From Neptunicella marina (GTDB lineage: Bacteria > Pseudomonadota > Gammaproteobacteria > Enterobacterales > Alteromonadaceae): a stretch of DNA of 64,000 nucleotides. Under the pieces are notes generated by a model, which saw only the letters and a list, made by a program, of their open reading frames with translations, was not told the origin of the DNA and made no database searches. The DNA lies in assembly GCF_014270035.1 (NCBI RefSeq), contig NZ_JACNEP010000005.1:62001-126000 (forward strand), written 5' to 3'. Positions within the stretch are counted from its first letter, which is position 1; each line of letters starts with the position of its first letter. This document shows, piece after piece, positions 47,073 to 56,628 of the stretch. A program made the translations under genes and the position numbers.

Positions 47073-47212
47073 CGAACCCTCATTCCCTCTTTAAGTTATT
47101 ACTTCCTGTTCCCTAAGGCGCTATTTAATGGAACAATAAACATATTGCAGGCTATTAAACCTGCTGTCTATGGCTCACGTTATGAAAATCAAATAATACA
47201 GGTAGTTGGTAA
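47073..47212. promoter_or_regulatory. Divergent control region between ligase and acyl carrier protein genes
   Basis: This 140-base space must hold promoters in both directions. It contains a GCAGG/CCTGC inverted repeat (about 47146-47163). A GG-N10-GC sigma-54 pair was looked for and not seen (the nearest GG/GC pair has 15 bases between). Confidence 0.45.
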
Positions 47213-47458
47213 ATGAATGTAGCAGCACACGTAAAAGATATTTTAATAAATGTTATACAGATATCTGATGAAACGGAATTTGATGATGATACCCCGCTAC
47301 TGGGTGCTATTGCCGAATTTGACTCAATGGCTATCGTAAATGTTATTACAACCATAGAAGAAACATTTGGCGTTGAAATTGATGATGATGAAATCAGTGC
47401 CGATGTATTTGAAGATTTTGGTTCATTGGTTGAGTTCGTTAAACAACACGTCGAATAA
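47213..47458 (+). CDS. Acyl carrier protein, exosortase A locus type
   Basis: An 81-residue acidic carrier protein. Ser38 in AEFDSMAIVNV is the expected phosphopantetheine site, and the EETFGVEIDDDEISADVFEDFGSL pattern is typical of acyl or aminoacyl carrier proteins. It lies opposite the acyl-CoA ligase and PLP decarboxylase genes, its probable loading partners. The hydrolase with a Cys nucleophile is the natural candidate for unloading. Confidence 0.9.
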   Translation: MNVAAHVKDILINVIQISDETEFDDDTPLLGAIAEFDSMAIVNVITTIEETFGVEIDDDEISADVFEDFGSLVEFVKQHVE

Positions 47459-47482
47459 TGCACAACTCGATAAGGATATTAT

Positions 47483-48610
47483 GTGACATTTAAAAAAGTT
47501 TTATTAGTTTTTGGAACACGCCCTGAAGCAATAAAAATGGCGCCTTTGGCGTTAGTTCTCAAACAACAAAAAGAGCTAAATGTTGAAGTATGTGTAACGG
47601 CACAACATAGGGAAATGTTGGATCAGGTATTGTCCTTGTTCGAGCTCACCCCAGATTATGACTTGAACTTAATGAAACCCGGACAGGACTTATATGACAT
47701 TACCACTAAGGTATTACTAGGTTTACGGGATGTGCTCACTCAATCCAATCCCGATTTAGTGTTAGTACATGGAGACACTACCACCACATTTGCTGCTTCA
47801 TTAGCGGCCTTTTATCAAAAAATTGCAGTTGGTCATGTTGAAGCAGGTCTGAGAACAGGAAATCTGTTAAGCCCTTGGCCGGAAGAAGCCAATCGCAGTC
47901 TTACCGGCCGTATTACACAGCTCCATTTTGCGCCTACAGAGCAAGCTAAACAAAATTTGCTGGTTGAGAATATTGCTGAAGATACAATTTTTGTCACCGG
48001 TAATACCGTCATTGACGCACTGCTTAAAGTTGAAGAGAAAATTAATCAGGACAACGAATTAGAAAAATCATTGTCTGATAAATTTCCTTTTTTAGATCTT
48101 AATAAGAAAATGATACTGGTCACCGGGCACCGACGTGAAAGTTTTGGTGGTGGCTTTGAGCGCATTTGCTCTGCGATAAAAGAACTGGCTGATCGCGATG
48201 ATGTCCAGGTTATTTACCCAGTTCACTTAAACCCCAATGTTCAGGAACCCGTTGATCGGATTTTAGGAAAGTCCAACAATGTTCACCTGATTCCGCCTCA
48301 GGATTACCTGCCATTTGTGTATCTTATGACTCGCTCTTATTTAATTCTGACTGATTCGGGCGGAGTACAGGAAGAGGCACCATCATTAGGTAAACCAGTA
48401 CTAGTTATGCGGGATACCACTGAAAGACCTGAGGCAGTAAAAGCGGGAACAGTAAAACTTGTGGGCACGGACACAAATAAAATTCTTCAGGAAGCAAGTC
48501 ATTTGCTGGATGATAAGTCTCAATATGAAGTCATGAGTTTTGCTCATAATCCATATGGAGATGGCAAAGCCTGTGAAAGAATTTGCGAAATAATAAGTGG
48601 TAAAAACTAA
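47483..48610 (+). CDS. wecB: UDP-N-acetylglucosamine 2-epimerase (non-hydrolysing) WecB
   Basis: Converts UDP-GlcNAc to UDP-ManNAc. The 375-residue length, [14 protein letters not shown] (about 8-21), [41 protein letters not shown] and [28 protein letters not shown] are all diagnostic. The start is GTG with AAGGA 6 bases upstream; an ATG two bases earlier is closed at once by TGA. The product is used by wecC next to it. Confidence 0.95.
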   Translation: MTFKKVLLVFGTRPEAIKMAPLALVLKQQKELNVEVCVTAQHREMLDQVLSLFELTPDYDLNLMKPGQDLYDITTKVLLGLRDVLTQSNPDLVLVHGDTTTTFAASLAAFYQKIAVGHVEAGLRTGNLLSPWPEEANRSLTGRITQLHFAPTEQAKQNLLVENIAEDTIFVTGNTVIDALLKVEEKINQDNELEKSLSDKFPFLDLNKKMILVTGHRRESFGGGFERICSAIKELADRDDVQVIYPVHLNPNVQEPVDRILGKSNNVHLIPPQDYLPFVYLMTRSYLILTDSGGVQEEAPSLGKPVLVMRDTTERPEAVKAGTVKLVGTDTNKILQEASHLLDDKSQYEVMSFAHNPYGDGKACERICEIISGKN

Positions 48611-48675
48611 CGCGGTCTTTTCCGACAATTAGTTTTATCCAACCAGATATAAAAACGATACATGGAGATTCGAAG

Positions 48676-49920
48676 GTGTTTGAAAAAGTTTCAGTTATTG
48701 GCTTAGGTTACATTGGCCTGCCTACGGCAGCGGTGATTGCATCTCGTGGTATTGAAGTTGTAGGCGTTGATGTCTCTGAAAATGCTGTTAATACTATCAA
48801 TCAGGGTAAAGTACATATAGTTGAACCGGATCTGGATATGGTTGTTCAGGCGGCGGTCACTCTCGGCAAATTACGCGCTACACTCACTCCCGAAGCTGCT
48901 CAGGCATTCTTAATCGCAGTACCGACACCATTTAAAGAAGGCAAGAAGCCCGATTTAAGTTATATCCACAGTTCAGCTAAAGCAATTGCGCCCGTTTTAG
49001 AAAAAGGCAATCTGGTAATTCTTGAGTCCACGTCACCAGTGGGTGCGACAGAGCAACTCGCCAGTTGGCTTGAGGAACTTCGTCCGGATTTAACCTTCCC
49101 TCAAACAGCAGGCGAAGATGCTGATATTCAAATAGCACATTGTCCTGAGCGGGTGTTACCCGGACGAGTGCTTGAAGAGTTAGTGTCTAATGACCGAATT
49201 ATTGGTGGTATGACAGCCAAATGCAGCGCTAAAGCAACTGAATTATATAAAACCTTTGTACGTGGAGAATGTATCACCACAAATAGCCGCACTGCTGAAA
49301 TGGCCAAACTAACTGAAAACTCTTTTAGAGATGTTAATATCGCCTTTGCAAACGAGCTGTCTATTATCTGCGATAAGCTAAAAGTAAATGTATGGGAATT
49401 AATTGCACTTGCTAATCGTCACCCCCGCGTAAATATTCTAAGTCCGGGGCCAGGTGTAGGTGGTCATTGTATCGCGGTAGATCCCTGGTTTATTGTGGAT
49501 TCAGCACCTGAAGAAGCACGTATGATCCGCTCTGCCCGCGAAATTAATGATGGGAAACCCGAATACGTACTTGAACAGGTAAAACAAGCAGCAGACCAGT
49601 TTAAACATCCAGTGATTGCTTGCCTTGGCTTAGCCTTTAAAGCCGATATAGACGATTTACGGGAAAGCCCCGCGCTTGACATCACTCAGAAGCTCTCATG
49701 CTCCAATGTTGGAAAAATTCTTGCCGTGGAGCCTAATATCAAAACTCTCCCACAAAAGTTAACAGATGCAGATGTTGAACTGGTAAATTTGCAGCAAGCC
49801 TTGGAACAAGCCAATGTTCTGGTTATTCTGGTTGATCATAAACCATTTAAAGCGCTTAGTAGCAACGACATCAACACCAAAGTTGTGGTTGACACTCGTG
49901 GTGTATTCAGCCGTTTTTAA
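48676..49920 (+). CDS. wecC: UDP-N-acetyl-D-mannosamine dehydrogenase WecC
   Basis: Oxidises UDP-ManNAc to UDP-ManNAcA with NAD. It is a 414-residue UDP-sugar 6-dehydrogenase with VIGLGYIGLPTAAVIASRG (NAD-binding), ESTSPVGATEQL, NSFRDVNIAFANEL and the catalytic Cys in PGPGVGGHCIAVDPWF. The start is GTG with GGAG upstream. It runs directly into the next gene (TAA then ATG). With wecB it supplies an N-acetylated mannuronic acid for the polymer. Confidence 0.94.
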   Translation: MFEKVSVIGLGYIGLPTAAVIASRGIEVVGVDVSENAVNTINQGKVHIVEPDLDMVVQAAVTLGKLRATLTPEAAQAFLIAVPTPFKEGKKPDLSYIHSSAKAIAPVLEKGNLVILESTSPVGATEQLASWLEELRPDLTFPQTAGEDADIQIAHCPERVLPGRVLEELVSNDRIIGGMTAKCSAKATELYKTFVRGECITTNSRTAEMAKLTENSFRDVNIAFANELSIICDKLKVNVWELIALANRHPRVNILSPGPGVGGHCIAVDPWFIVDSAPEEARMIRSAREINDGKPEYVLEQVKQAADQFKHPVIACLGLAFKADIDDLRESPALDITQKLSCSNVGKILAVEPNIKTLPQKLTDADVELVNLQQALEQANVLVILVDHKPFKALSSNDINTKVVVDTRGVFSRF

Positions 49921-51333
49921 ATGATGATGGAAACAGAACTAATGATCATGCCGGTAATAATGTGTGGTGGCAGCGGTACAAGAATGTGGCCGCAGTCTCG
50001 TGAACATTATCCCAAACAATTTCTGAATTTAGTTGAGGCGGACTTAAGTTTATTACAATCGACAGTTCAGAGATTACCAAGCAATTGTTCACCAGCAATA
50101 GCAATTACTAACGAGCAACACCGTTTTTTAGTGGCTGAACAGCTCCGCGAAATAGATTATCACCCTCAGTCAATTGTGCTCGAACCAGAGGGGCGGAATA
50201 CAGCCCCAGCTGTTGCCATCGCAGCATTTATGGCGCTGGAAAAAGGCCAGGATGCGACGCTGCTGATAATGGCCTCAGATCACTTTATTGAAAATAACAT
50301 CGCTTTTCATCAATGCATTGAAAATGGCTTCAAACTCGCGAATCAAAATAAACTGGTTACATTCGGCATAGTCCCAAGTTCACCGGAAACAGGTTATGGA
50401 TACATTAAAAAAGGGATATCAACAGGTATCAACGCCTTTAATATTGAACAATTTGTTGAAAAGCCGGACTTAGTCACCGCACAACAATACGTATCCAGCG
50501 GTGATTATTTGTGGAATAGCGGTATGTTTATGTTTAAAGCCTCACTTTATTTGGCTGAACTAGAGAAGTACAGACCAGATATTTATCAAGCCTGCCTTGA
50601 AGCCAGCCAGAATAATCAAAATGATCTGGATTTTACTCGACTTGATCATGATGCATTTTGTGCCTGTCCCAGCGAATCGATTGATTACGCGGTTATGGAA
50701 AAAACAAATTTGGGAGTGACCGTACCTTTAGATGCTGGCTGGTGTGATGTTGGCTCCTGGAGTGCCTTGTGGGAACTGCTCCCCAAAGATAAAAATAACA
50801 ATTACCTGCGTGGTGACATCATAAGTGAACAAACTTATGACTGTTACATAAATGGCAAAAACAGATTAATTGCTACTCTTGGTTTGGAGAACTTTATTAT
50901 TGTTGATACAGATGATGCACTACTTATCGCCAATAAAGATAAAGTCCAGGATATAAAAAAAATTGTCGCTGAATTAAACAAAGCTAACCGACCAGAAAGT
51001 ATTAATCACAGGAAAATTTATCGTCCATGGGGTAGTTATGACTCCATCGATGAAGGAACTCGTTTTCAGGTAAAACGTATTACTTTAAAGCCCGGGAAAA
51101 AGATGACAACACAAATGCATCACCACCGAGCTGAACACTGGATTGTTGTATCGGGTACCGCTCGAGTAGTCAAAAATGACGTAGAAGAACTACTTACTGA
51201 AAACCAATCTACATATATACCAATAGGTGTGAAACATTCACTGGAAAACCCTGGTCAGCTCCCACTTGAGGTAATTGAAGTACAATCTGGACAGCTCTTT
51301 GGGGACCAAGACATAATCAGATTTAATGATTAA
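49921..51333 (+). CDS. Mannose-1-phosphate guanylyltransferase / mannose-6-phosphate isomerase
   Basis: A 470-residue two-domain enzyme (ManC/CpsB/AlgA type) that makes GDP-mannose. The nucleotidyltransferase domain has CGGSGTRMWPQSREHYPKQF (about 16-35), FVEKPDLVTAQQYVSSG and LWNSGMFMFKA; the C-terminal cupin has RPWGSYDSIDEGTRFQVKRI and MTTQMHHHRAEHWIVVSGTA with the metal-binding His. It starts on the base after wecC and precedes prsT by 38 bases. Confidence 0.94.
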   Translation: MMMETELMIMPVIMCGGSGTRMWPQSREHYPKQFLNLVEADLSLLQSTVQRLPSNCSPAIAITNEQHRFLVAEQLREIDYHPQSIVLEPEGRNTAPAVAIAAFMALEKGQDATLLIMASDHFIENNIAFHQCIENGFKLANQNKLVTFGIVPSSPETGYGYIKKGISTGINAFNIEQFVEKPDLVTAQQYVSSGDYLWNSGMFMFKASLYLAELEKYRPDIYQACLEASQNNQNDLDFTRLDHDAFCACPSESIDYAVMEKTNLGVTVPLDAGWCDVGSWSALWELLPKDKNNNYLRGDIISEQTYDCYINGKNRLIATLGLENFIIVDTDDALLIANKDKVQDIKKIVAELNKANRPESINHRKIYRPWGSYDSIDEGTRFQVKRITLKPGKKMTTQMHHHRAEHWIVVSGTARVVKNDVEELLTENQSTYIPIGVKHSLENPGQLPLEVIEVQSGQLFGDQDIIRFND

Positions 51334-51371
51334 ATCACTATCATTAAATATCAGTCAGAGAAGGGAACATA

Positions 51372-54107
51372 ATGACTACAAAAAAATTAACCATCACCTT
51401 AGTTGCAGCAGCGATAATTAGTCTAACAGGCTGTGGACAGAAATCAGCAGAACAATATTTAGAGAGTGCGCAACAGTTTCAACAACAAGGAGACTTTAAG
51501 TCAGCAATAATCGAACTAAAAAATGCGATTAGCGCCAATCCGTCTAATAGTGAGATGCGATTGAAACTTGGGCAAATATACTTAGAACAAAGCAATTTCA
51601 CTGCAGCAGATAAAGAACTCAATAAAGCATTAGATTTGAACGCAACCGCAGACGACGTACTGCCCTTCCTAGTTAAAACACAATATTATTTAGCTGATTA
51701 TGAAAGAGCAGTTTCACTTGCTCAAAGTATTCAATTAAGCGATGAACAGGCTCAAAGTCGAGTAAGTTTCTATAGCTATATTTCTAATCTACGTTCGCCT
51801 TTACCTTCCACAGACTATTCATTTCCTCAGGATCTAATTGGTGATGACCAAATATTAGGGAAGATATATCAGGCGTTAACTAACAACGAATTAGAATCAG
51901 CTGAGCAACTGAGCCATTCACTTGAAGAAAATAACTATGAATTGGCTCAAAAAAATTATGTAAAAGGTTTAATTGCTTCACAACAACAAAAGTTTAGTGA
52001 AGCCAGTCAATATTATCAGAAAGCCTTAAAAATCTATCCCAGCTGGCACCAAGTATCTTTTCAGCTGGCGGATGCGCAAATCAGAGATAAAGACTATAAC
52101 GCTGCATCCAGCGTAATTGATCGTCTGCTTACACTTAATAAAGAAAATCCTTATGCCAATTTACTCAAGGCTCGGATTTATTTTGAACAACAGGATTACG
52201 CAAAAGCATTACCACATGCAGAAAAAGCAGTTCAAAATGGTCTGAACTCTAAAATGGCGCAACTGATTGCAGGCAGTAGTGCCTTAAAAGAGAAAAAGTT
52301 GGAGCTAGCATATAAATATCTAACTCAGGCTGCTCAAGGCATGAGTAAAGATAATCTAGTCTATCGCCTATTGGCCCAAACGCAGCTTTTGCTTGGTTAC
52401 ACAGAAGAAGCACAAAATACACTCAGTCAACTGGAAGGACTGAGTAAAATTGACGCCGACCTTTTTTCCTCAACAGGTATAAAGCTGGCCCTAAAAGGTG
52501 ACGTTGACGAAGCAAAAACGTTTTTTGAAAAAGCAAACCAGGCCGATTCTTCCAATGCAGCAAATCTACTCAAAGAGGGAATGCTTAAACTCGCAACCGA
52601 TGATGCATCAGCGATAACAACGGTTGAGAAAGCTATTCAGCAGGATGATGAATTAAAGCAAGCCTGGATGGTATTAGCTCGGGCTTATCTAAAGCAAGGT
52701 AAAAATGCAGAGGCATTCAAAGTTGCAAACGATTGGCAGCAAAAATCCCCCGCAGATGGCTTAACCCTAAAAGGGGTTATTTATCAGGAGTTAAACCAAC
52801 CACAAAAAGCAGCAGAGGCATTTAAACAAGCTCTAGAAATTGAACCTACACATGTAGGGGCCTACTTTTTACTTTTGAGGGCCTACCAGCAACTAAACGA
52901 ACTTGATCGTGCGATCGAAGTAGGTAGGGATATTATAACTATCTCACCTGATGAGATGCGTGCCTATGTATTACTACTACAATTATTTGAACAGTCTCAT
53001 AAGCTAAAAGAAATTAAACCGATACTTGAACAAAAAATAACAGAAGAACCAGACCTACTTAGCCCTAAGGTTGCATTGGCCCTCTATTACAGAAGTTCAA
53101 GCAAACCGCAAGAAGCCATATCTATCCTTGAACCGATAACGGAACTAAACAGTCTAGGACTCATTATCCTTGGTGACTCAAATTTACAAGCGAAAGATCT
53201 AGTTAAGGCATCAGCGGCTTATAATAGATTACGGGATAAATTTCCAAATGACTCACGCGGATGGTTGAGAGGAATTGGCGTACTAGAACTACAAGGTAAT
53301 ACACAACAAGCGTTAGAGCTGACAGAAAAGGCTCTAAAAAAATTTCCAAATTCACAATCTCTAAAACTATTGCAAATAAACTATCAAACACAAACAGGTC
53401 AACTGGAAAAAGCCAACCATTCCCTGACCCTTTTGAAAAACACTCAAAATGCAGAAAACGACACCCTGCTAAAATATGAAGGTGAACTAGCTCTTGCAAA
53501 TAAAAATTTTAAGCAAGCTCAAAATCTTCTCGAGAAATTTTATGAACGTTATCCGTCTTTTATTTCTGCCGTCCCTCTTGCAAGAGCAATGCAATCAAAT
53601 AACCAATTTGAAAAGGCATCCAAGCTACTTGAAGATGAATACGCAAAATTAGATGATCCTAACAAGCATAATCATACTATGGCCGAGTTTTTTAGTTTTA
53701 ATGGTGCTTACGAAAAAGCGGCATTGTATTATCAAAATGCGCTTAAACTTAATCCTCAAGACATCGCTGCAATAAACAATCTGGCAATAGTTGAAATTAG
53801 CAGAGGCAACTCATTGAAAGGATTAGAGCTTGCTAAACAAGCTTATAGCCTGTCACCATCAATTCCTCAAATTGAAGACACACTAGGTTTTGCTTATTTG
53901 CGTAATGAGCAATTAGAGCAAGCCAACACACACCTTACAAATGCAACAAAACTGTTACCAAACGATAATGACGCCAAGTTACATTATGCAGAACTTCTGA
54001 TATTAACTGATAAACATTCTCAAGCCCGAAAACTACTTGAAAACTTAACATCAGAAAGCGCAAAAATAATTAGCAGGAAAGAAGAGCTACTAAACAAATT
54101 ACAGTGA
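51372..54107 (+). CDS. prsT: XrtA/PEP-CTERM-system TPR lipoprotein PrsT
   Basis: A 911-residue lipoprotein (lipobox LTGC, Cys21) made of about twenty TPR repeats from residue 25 to the end, for example QQQGDFKSAIIELKNAISAN and AKTFFEKANQAD. It matches the exosortase A-associated PrsT family (I recall TIGR02917), thought to form a periplasmic scaffold for export. AGAGAAGGGAA precedes the ATG. Part of the gene is AT-rich (53341-53400 has 17 of 60 G+C). The usual partners PrsK and PrsR, a sensor kinase and a sigma-54 activator, are not in this window. Confidence 0.93.
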   Translation: MTTKKLTITLVAAAIISLTGCGQKSAEQYLESAQQFQQQGDFKSAIIELKNAISANPSNSEMRLKLGQIYLEQSNFTAADKELNKALDLNATADDVLPFLVKTQYYLADYERAVSLAQSIQLSDEQAQSRVSFYSYISNLRSPLPSTDYSFPQDLIGDDQILGKIYQALTNNELESAEQLSHSLEENNYELAQKNYVKGLIASQQQKFSEASQYYQKALKIYPSWHQVSFQLADAQIRDKDYNAASSVIDRLLTLNKENPYANLLKARIYFEQQDYAKALPHAEKAVQNGLNSKMAQLIAGSSALKEKKLELAYKYLTQAAQGMSKDNLVYRLLAQTQLLLGYTEEAQNTLSQLEGLSKIDADLFSSTGIKLALKGDVDEAKTFFEKANQADSSNAANLLKEGMLKLATDDASAITTVEKAIQQDDELKQAWMVLARAYLKQGKNAEAFKVANDWQQKSPADGLTLKGVIYQELNQPQKAAEAFKQALEIEPTHVGAYFLLLRAYQQLNELDRAIEVGRDIITISPDEMRAYVLLLQLFEQSHKLKEIKPILEQKITEEPDLLSPKVALALYYRSSSKPQEAISILEPITELNSLGLIILGDSNLQAKDLVKASAAYNRLRDKFPNDSRGWLRGIGVLELQGNTQQALELTEKALKKFPNSQSLKLLQINYQTQTGQLEKANHSLTLLKNTQNAENDTLLKYEGELALANKNFKQAQNLLEKFYERYPSFISAVPLARAMQSNNQFEKASKLLEDEYAKLDDPNKHNHTMAEFFSFNGAYEKAALYYQNALKLNPQDIAAINNLAIVEISRGNSLKGLELAKQAYSLSPSIPQIEDTLGFAYLRNEQLEQANTHLTNATKLLPNDNDAKLHYAELLILTDKHSQARKLLENLTSESAKIISRKEELLNKLQ

Positions 54108-54121
54108 GTTGATAACACAAT

Positions 54122-54150
54122 AAGCATCCTCATGAGAATTGAGGATGCTT
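54122..54150 (+). terminator. Hairpin after prsT
   Basis: A perfect 11-bp stem AAGCATCCTCA/TGAGGATGCTT with a 7-base loop starts 15 bases after the prsT stop. It is not followed by a T run, so termination may be partial or Rho-dependent. Confidence 0.65.
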
Positions 54151-54542
54151 CTGTAAATACTGTTTAAAATTATAACTAGGCCATCAGTATAGGTAGAGAT
54201 CATTCTGGTTATTCCAGAACTTAGGTTTAAAACCTTACCTGAAATATATTCTTTGCAAGCAACAGATTAAGTATTTCAGTAGTATCTTATGACCTTATGC
54301 ATTGGTATCTTTAAATTGAATTATATTCCAAGGCATGGTTATCAAAATAATTACAAAAGACTTAATTAGTAATGTGGATATTTTATGTAATGAACAATTC
54401 AGCATCCAAACATAAGCTACGTCATATCAACTTAAGTGAAGCAGAAAAATCAGTTTGTATCTCCCCCTTTCTGACTAATTTGTAATTAAAGAATGAACTT
54501 CGCAATTTAGATGAAATCGTAAATTTATTACAATAACCAGAC

Positions 54543-54570
54543 AAAAAAAGCCAGCTTAACGCTGGCTCTT
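54543..54570 (-). terminator. Rho-independent terminator of the PEP-CTERM gene
   Basis: On the - strand AGCCAGC (54561-54567) pairs with GCTGGCT (54549-54555) around a 5-base loop and is followed by a run of T. It lies 25 bases past the stop of the PEP-CTERM gene. Confidence 0.88.
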
Positions 54571-54592
54571 TGCATCTAGAAAGTTCAAGAAT

Positions 54593-55351
54593 TTATGCTT
54601 TCTTACGGCGCGCAAAACCTGCAAAACCAAGCATACCTAAACCTAATAACGCCAATGAAGAAGGTTCAGGAATTGAGTTACCAGTAATCTGGAAACTTCC
54701 GCCTAACTGAGTGTCACTACCAATACCTTGGAATGAAGAATCCAGTACCATATCATAGCCACCAGCTTCACCATTAGTATCGAAATTGTTCCATGCTAAC
54801 CCAACTTGCTCAACATTCAATAATGCAGAACCGTTACCAGTATCAGAACCTGTACCCAAGTTATCCGCACCTGAACCACTAAGTGAATCAGAAGTTAACT
54901 GCAACCATAAGTCACCATCACCAGCAGTACCCGAAGTACCATTGTAATTTTGTGCATAATCAACAAAGAAATTGATTTCCAGATTAGTGAATTCGAAATC
55001 ACCTTCGTTACCTACAACGCCTAAAGTACCTGAAGTGATATCAAAACTTACCAACTCCATAGAGAAGGTGAAAGTTAACTCACAACCTGGACAAAACAGA
55101 GCTGAATTTGGATCCTGAGAGTTAATGTTCAGCACCCGGCCATAACCGGTCAATATTTCACCAGGAGTACCTGATGCAACATCTTCCAGGATAGCGCCAC
55201 GCATGTTGAAATCCTGTAACATAGGGAACGGGTTATTAAGTTCTTCATCCGGATCCCAAATAACACCACCAACATTGATTGGGCTAGCCATCGCACCAAC
55301 TGATAGAATCAGTGCAGATAAACCAGCAGCGCAAGCTTTTTTAAAGTTCAT
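54593..55351 (-). CDS. PEP-CTERM sorting-domain protein (exosortase A substrate)
   Basis: From the ATG at 55351 (AGGAAGGA 7 bases upstream) the protein has 252 residues: a signal peptide (MNFKKACAAGLSALILSVGAMA), a Gly/Ser/Asn-rich all-beta domain with one Cys pair (LFCPGCELTF), and a full PEP-CTERM tail, IPEPSSLALLGLGMLGFAG then RRKKA. Exosortase A is expected to cut near PEP and release the protein to the surface with the polymer. The gene is flanked by a sigma-54-type promoter and its own terminator, so it is a single-gene unit. The frame open to 55381 is not preferred. Confidence 0.94.
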   Translation of the reverse strand: MNFKKACAAGLSALILSVGAMASPINVGGVIWDPDEELNNPFPMLQDFNMRGAILEDVASGTPGEILTGYGRVLNINSQDPNSALFCPGCELTFTFSMELVSFDITSGTLGVVGNEGDFEFTNLEINFFVDYAQNYNGTSGTAGDGDLWLQLTSDSLSGSGADNLGTGSDTGNGSALLNVEQVGLAWNNFDTNGEAGGYDMVLDSSFQGIGSDTQLGGSFQITGNSIPEPSSLALLGLGMLGFAGFARRKKA

Positions 55352-55433
55352 AACAAATTCCTTCCTATTACTTTTCAACAATCGCCAGTTAAACTCAGCG
55401 ATTGGCTAAATTAACTGTCCCGACAAGGTAAAA

Positions 55434-55449
55434 GCAATATAGATGCCAA
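55434..55449 (-). promoter_or_regulatory. Sigma-54 (-24/-12) promoter of the PEP-CTERM gene
   Basis: On the - strand TTGGCAT-CTATA-TTGC keeps the invariant GG-N10-GC and matches the consensus TGGCAC-N5-TTGC at all but one position. It lies 83 bases upstream of the chosen start. PEP-CTERM genes in exosortase A genomes are known to be driven by sigma-54 with the PrsR activator. Confidence 0.82.
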
Positions 55450-55538
55450 CTCAACAATAATATATAACACATTGTTTTTATTATATTTTATTAAAAATCA
55501 ATTCAACAGTCATAACCTGTATGTAAAAAATTTCGACA

Positions 55539-56594
55539 CTATTCTTTTAAGAAAGATGAAGCTTGTCTGCGTTGTGTCTTAGCTACCGTATCCTTCATAT
55601 ATCCAACACGCAAAAACATAATCGTTTTAAATATATTTCCCGAAATATCATCGAGTTGTTTTTCAATCAGTCCAAGCTCTTTCATCAAATTTGGCTCTAT
55701 ATCTGGCTTTGCCAGAGTCAAAACACCAGGGGCAGCATATAATTGCACAGATAACCCTTGAGATGTGCACTCAAGCCATATACGCATAAGCTGTCTACCG
55801 GCATTAATTATACCATCCCGCGAAATATCAGAACTCGATAGCATTAACAGCCCTGGTGAAGAGTTAATTGGCTTTACAACTGACTTTTTGGCAATTTCCT
55901 TACTTGCGCCAATAAAATTAAGTAATCGCATGATTTTCCAGTTACTCATTATCTTAAAACCAGCTTTTTCGAACTTTGCAATTCCTAGTACGTCCAAGTT
56001 CATCCCCACTGGAGTGGGATCGTAGTTGAATACAACTGTCTTAAATAATTCCTGATGTAATACTTCAGATTCAAATCTAATTTTTTCTGCTCGATAAATA
56101 ACAGGGACTATGCTGCTTATTTGATCTGGTTCATTAAACACTTTAAGTTGGCATCGTTTATCAGAAATAGCACTACTGATTCTTGCAATTGTTTCATCAT
56201 TTACATGACCACCAAATGGAAATCTTCGGTCAGTACGTCGCTCTGATATTTGTTCCGCCAACCTTTCAGCATTTGCTCGAGCCTGCTCACTCGAAGGTTT
56301 GGAAAAAACAACTGCGGCAACATAGAAGACAGAATTTGCACCTTCAGGGAAATAATTGACAGTCGTCTCATATCCTAAACTTTGTGCTTGAATAGTAACG
56401 GATTCTATCACTGCGCCGATTGCCAGGTCAGACAATACAAACGTTTTATCTGTTGCATGTCCACAAAGCCTCTCATCCAAAAACAATGATAAACAGTTAT
56501 CATTATCCCATTTATATAAAAAGGGTTGAGAGTTATCAGCGGAAGGCGCCTGTATCGCCGCATCTAATATTTGTTTCTGATGAATATCATCCAT
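55539..56594 (-). CDS. Nitroreductase-like (Acg-type) protein
   Basis: A 351-residue flavin-fold protein with two nitroreductase-like halves. ILDAAIQAPSADNSQPFLYKW (about 9-29) and ERRTDRRFPFGG (about 129-140) are the family signatures; QLMRIWLECTSQGLSVQLYA is the second-half helix. It resembles the Acg/MoeY-type nitroreductases that are often found beside, or fused to, ThiF-like enzymes, and the ThiF-like gene is indeed directly upstream (34 bases). The substrate is unknown; oxidation or reduction of an adenylated or acylated intermediate is inference. Confidence 0.82.
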   Translation of the reverse strand: MDDIHQKQILDAAIQAPSADNSQPFLYKWDNDNCLSLFLDERLCGHATDKTFVLSDLAIGAVIESVTIQAQSLGYETTVNYFPEGANSVFYVAAVVFSKPSSEQARANAERLAEQISERRTDRRFPFGGHVNDETIARISSAISDKRCQLKVFNEPDQISSIVPVIYRAEKIRFESEVLHQELFKTVVFNYDPTPVGMNLDVLGIAKFEKAGFKIMSNWKIMRLLNFIGASKEIAKKSVVKPINSSPGLLMLSSSDISRDGIINAGRQLMRIWLECTSQGLSVQLYAAPGVLTLAKPDIEPNLMKELGLIEKQLDDISGNIFKTIMFLRVGYMKDTVAKTQRRQASSFLKE

Positions 56595-56628
56595 ATTGCG
56601 CTAAACTCACTTCAAAATAATTAAAAGT

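Larger units (their letters stand above)
54108..54592. other. 485-base intergenic region with several inverted repeats, no convincing gene
   Basis: This is the longest non-coding stretch in the window. It holds the hairpin after prsT, two further perfect inverted repeats close together, TTCTGG-N5-CCAGAA (54203-54219) and AGGTTT-A-AAACCT (54223-54235), and the terminator of the PEP-CTERM gene at its far end. A 31-codon frame at 54390-54485 was judged too weak to call. A small RNA or long 3' UTR is possible. Confidence 0.5.

Noticed and set aside
54390-54485. 31-codon ATG-started frame in the intergenic region after prsT
   Set aside because: No ribosome site, no coupling to a neighbour and no recognisable composition; expected by chance in AT-rich DNA.
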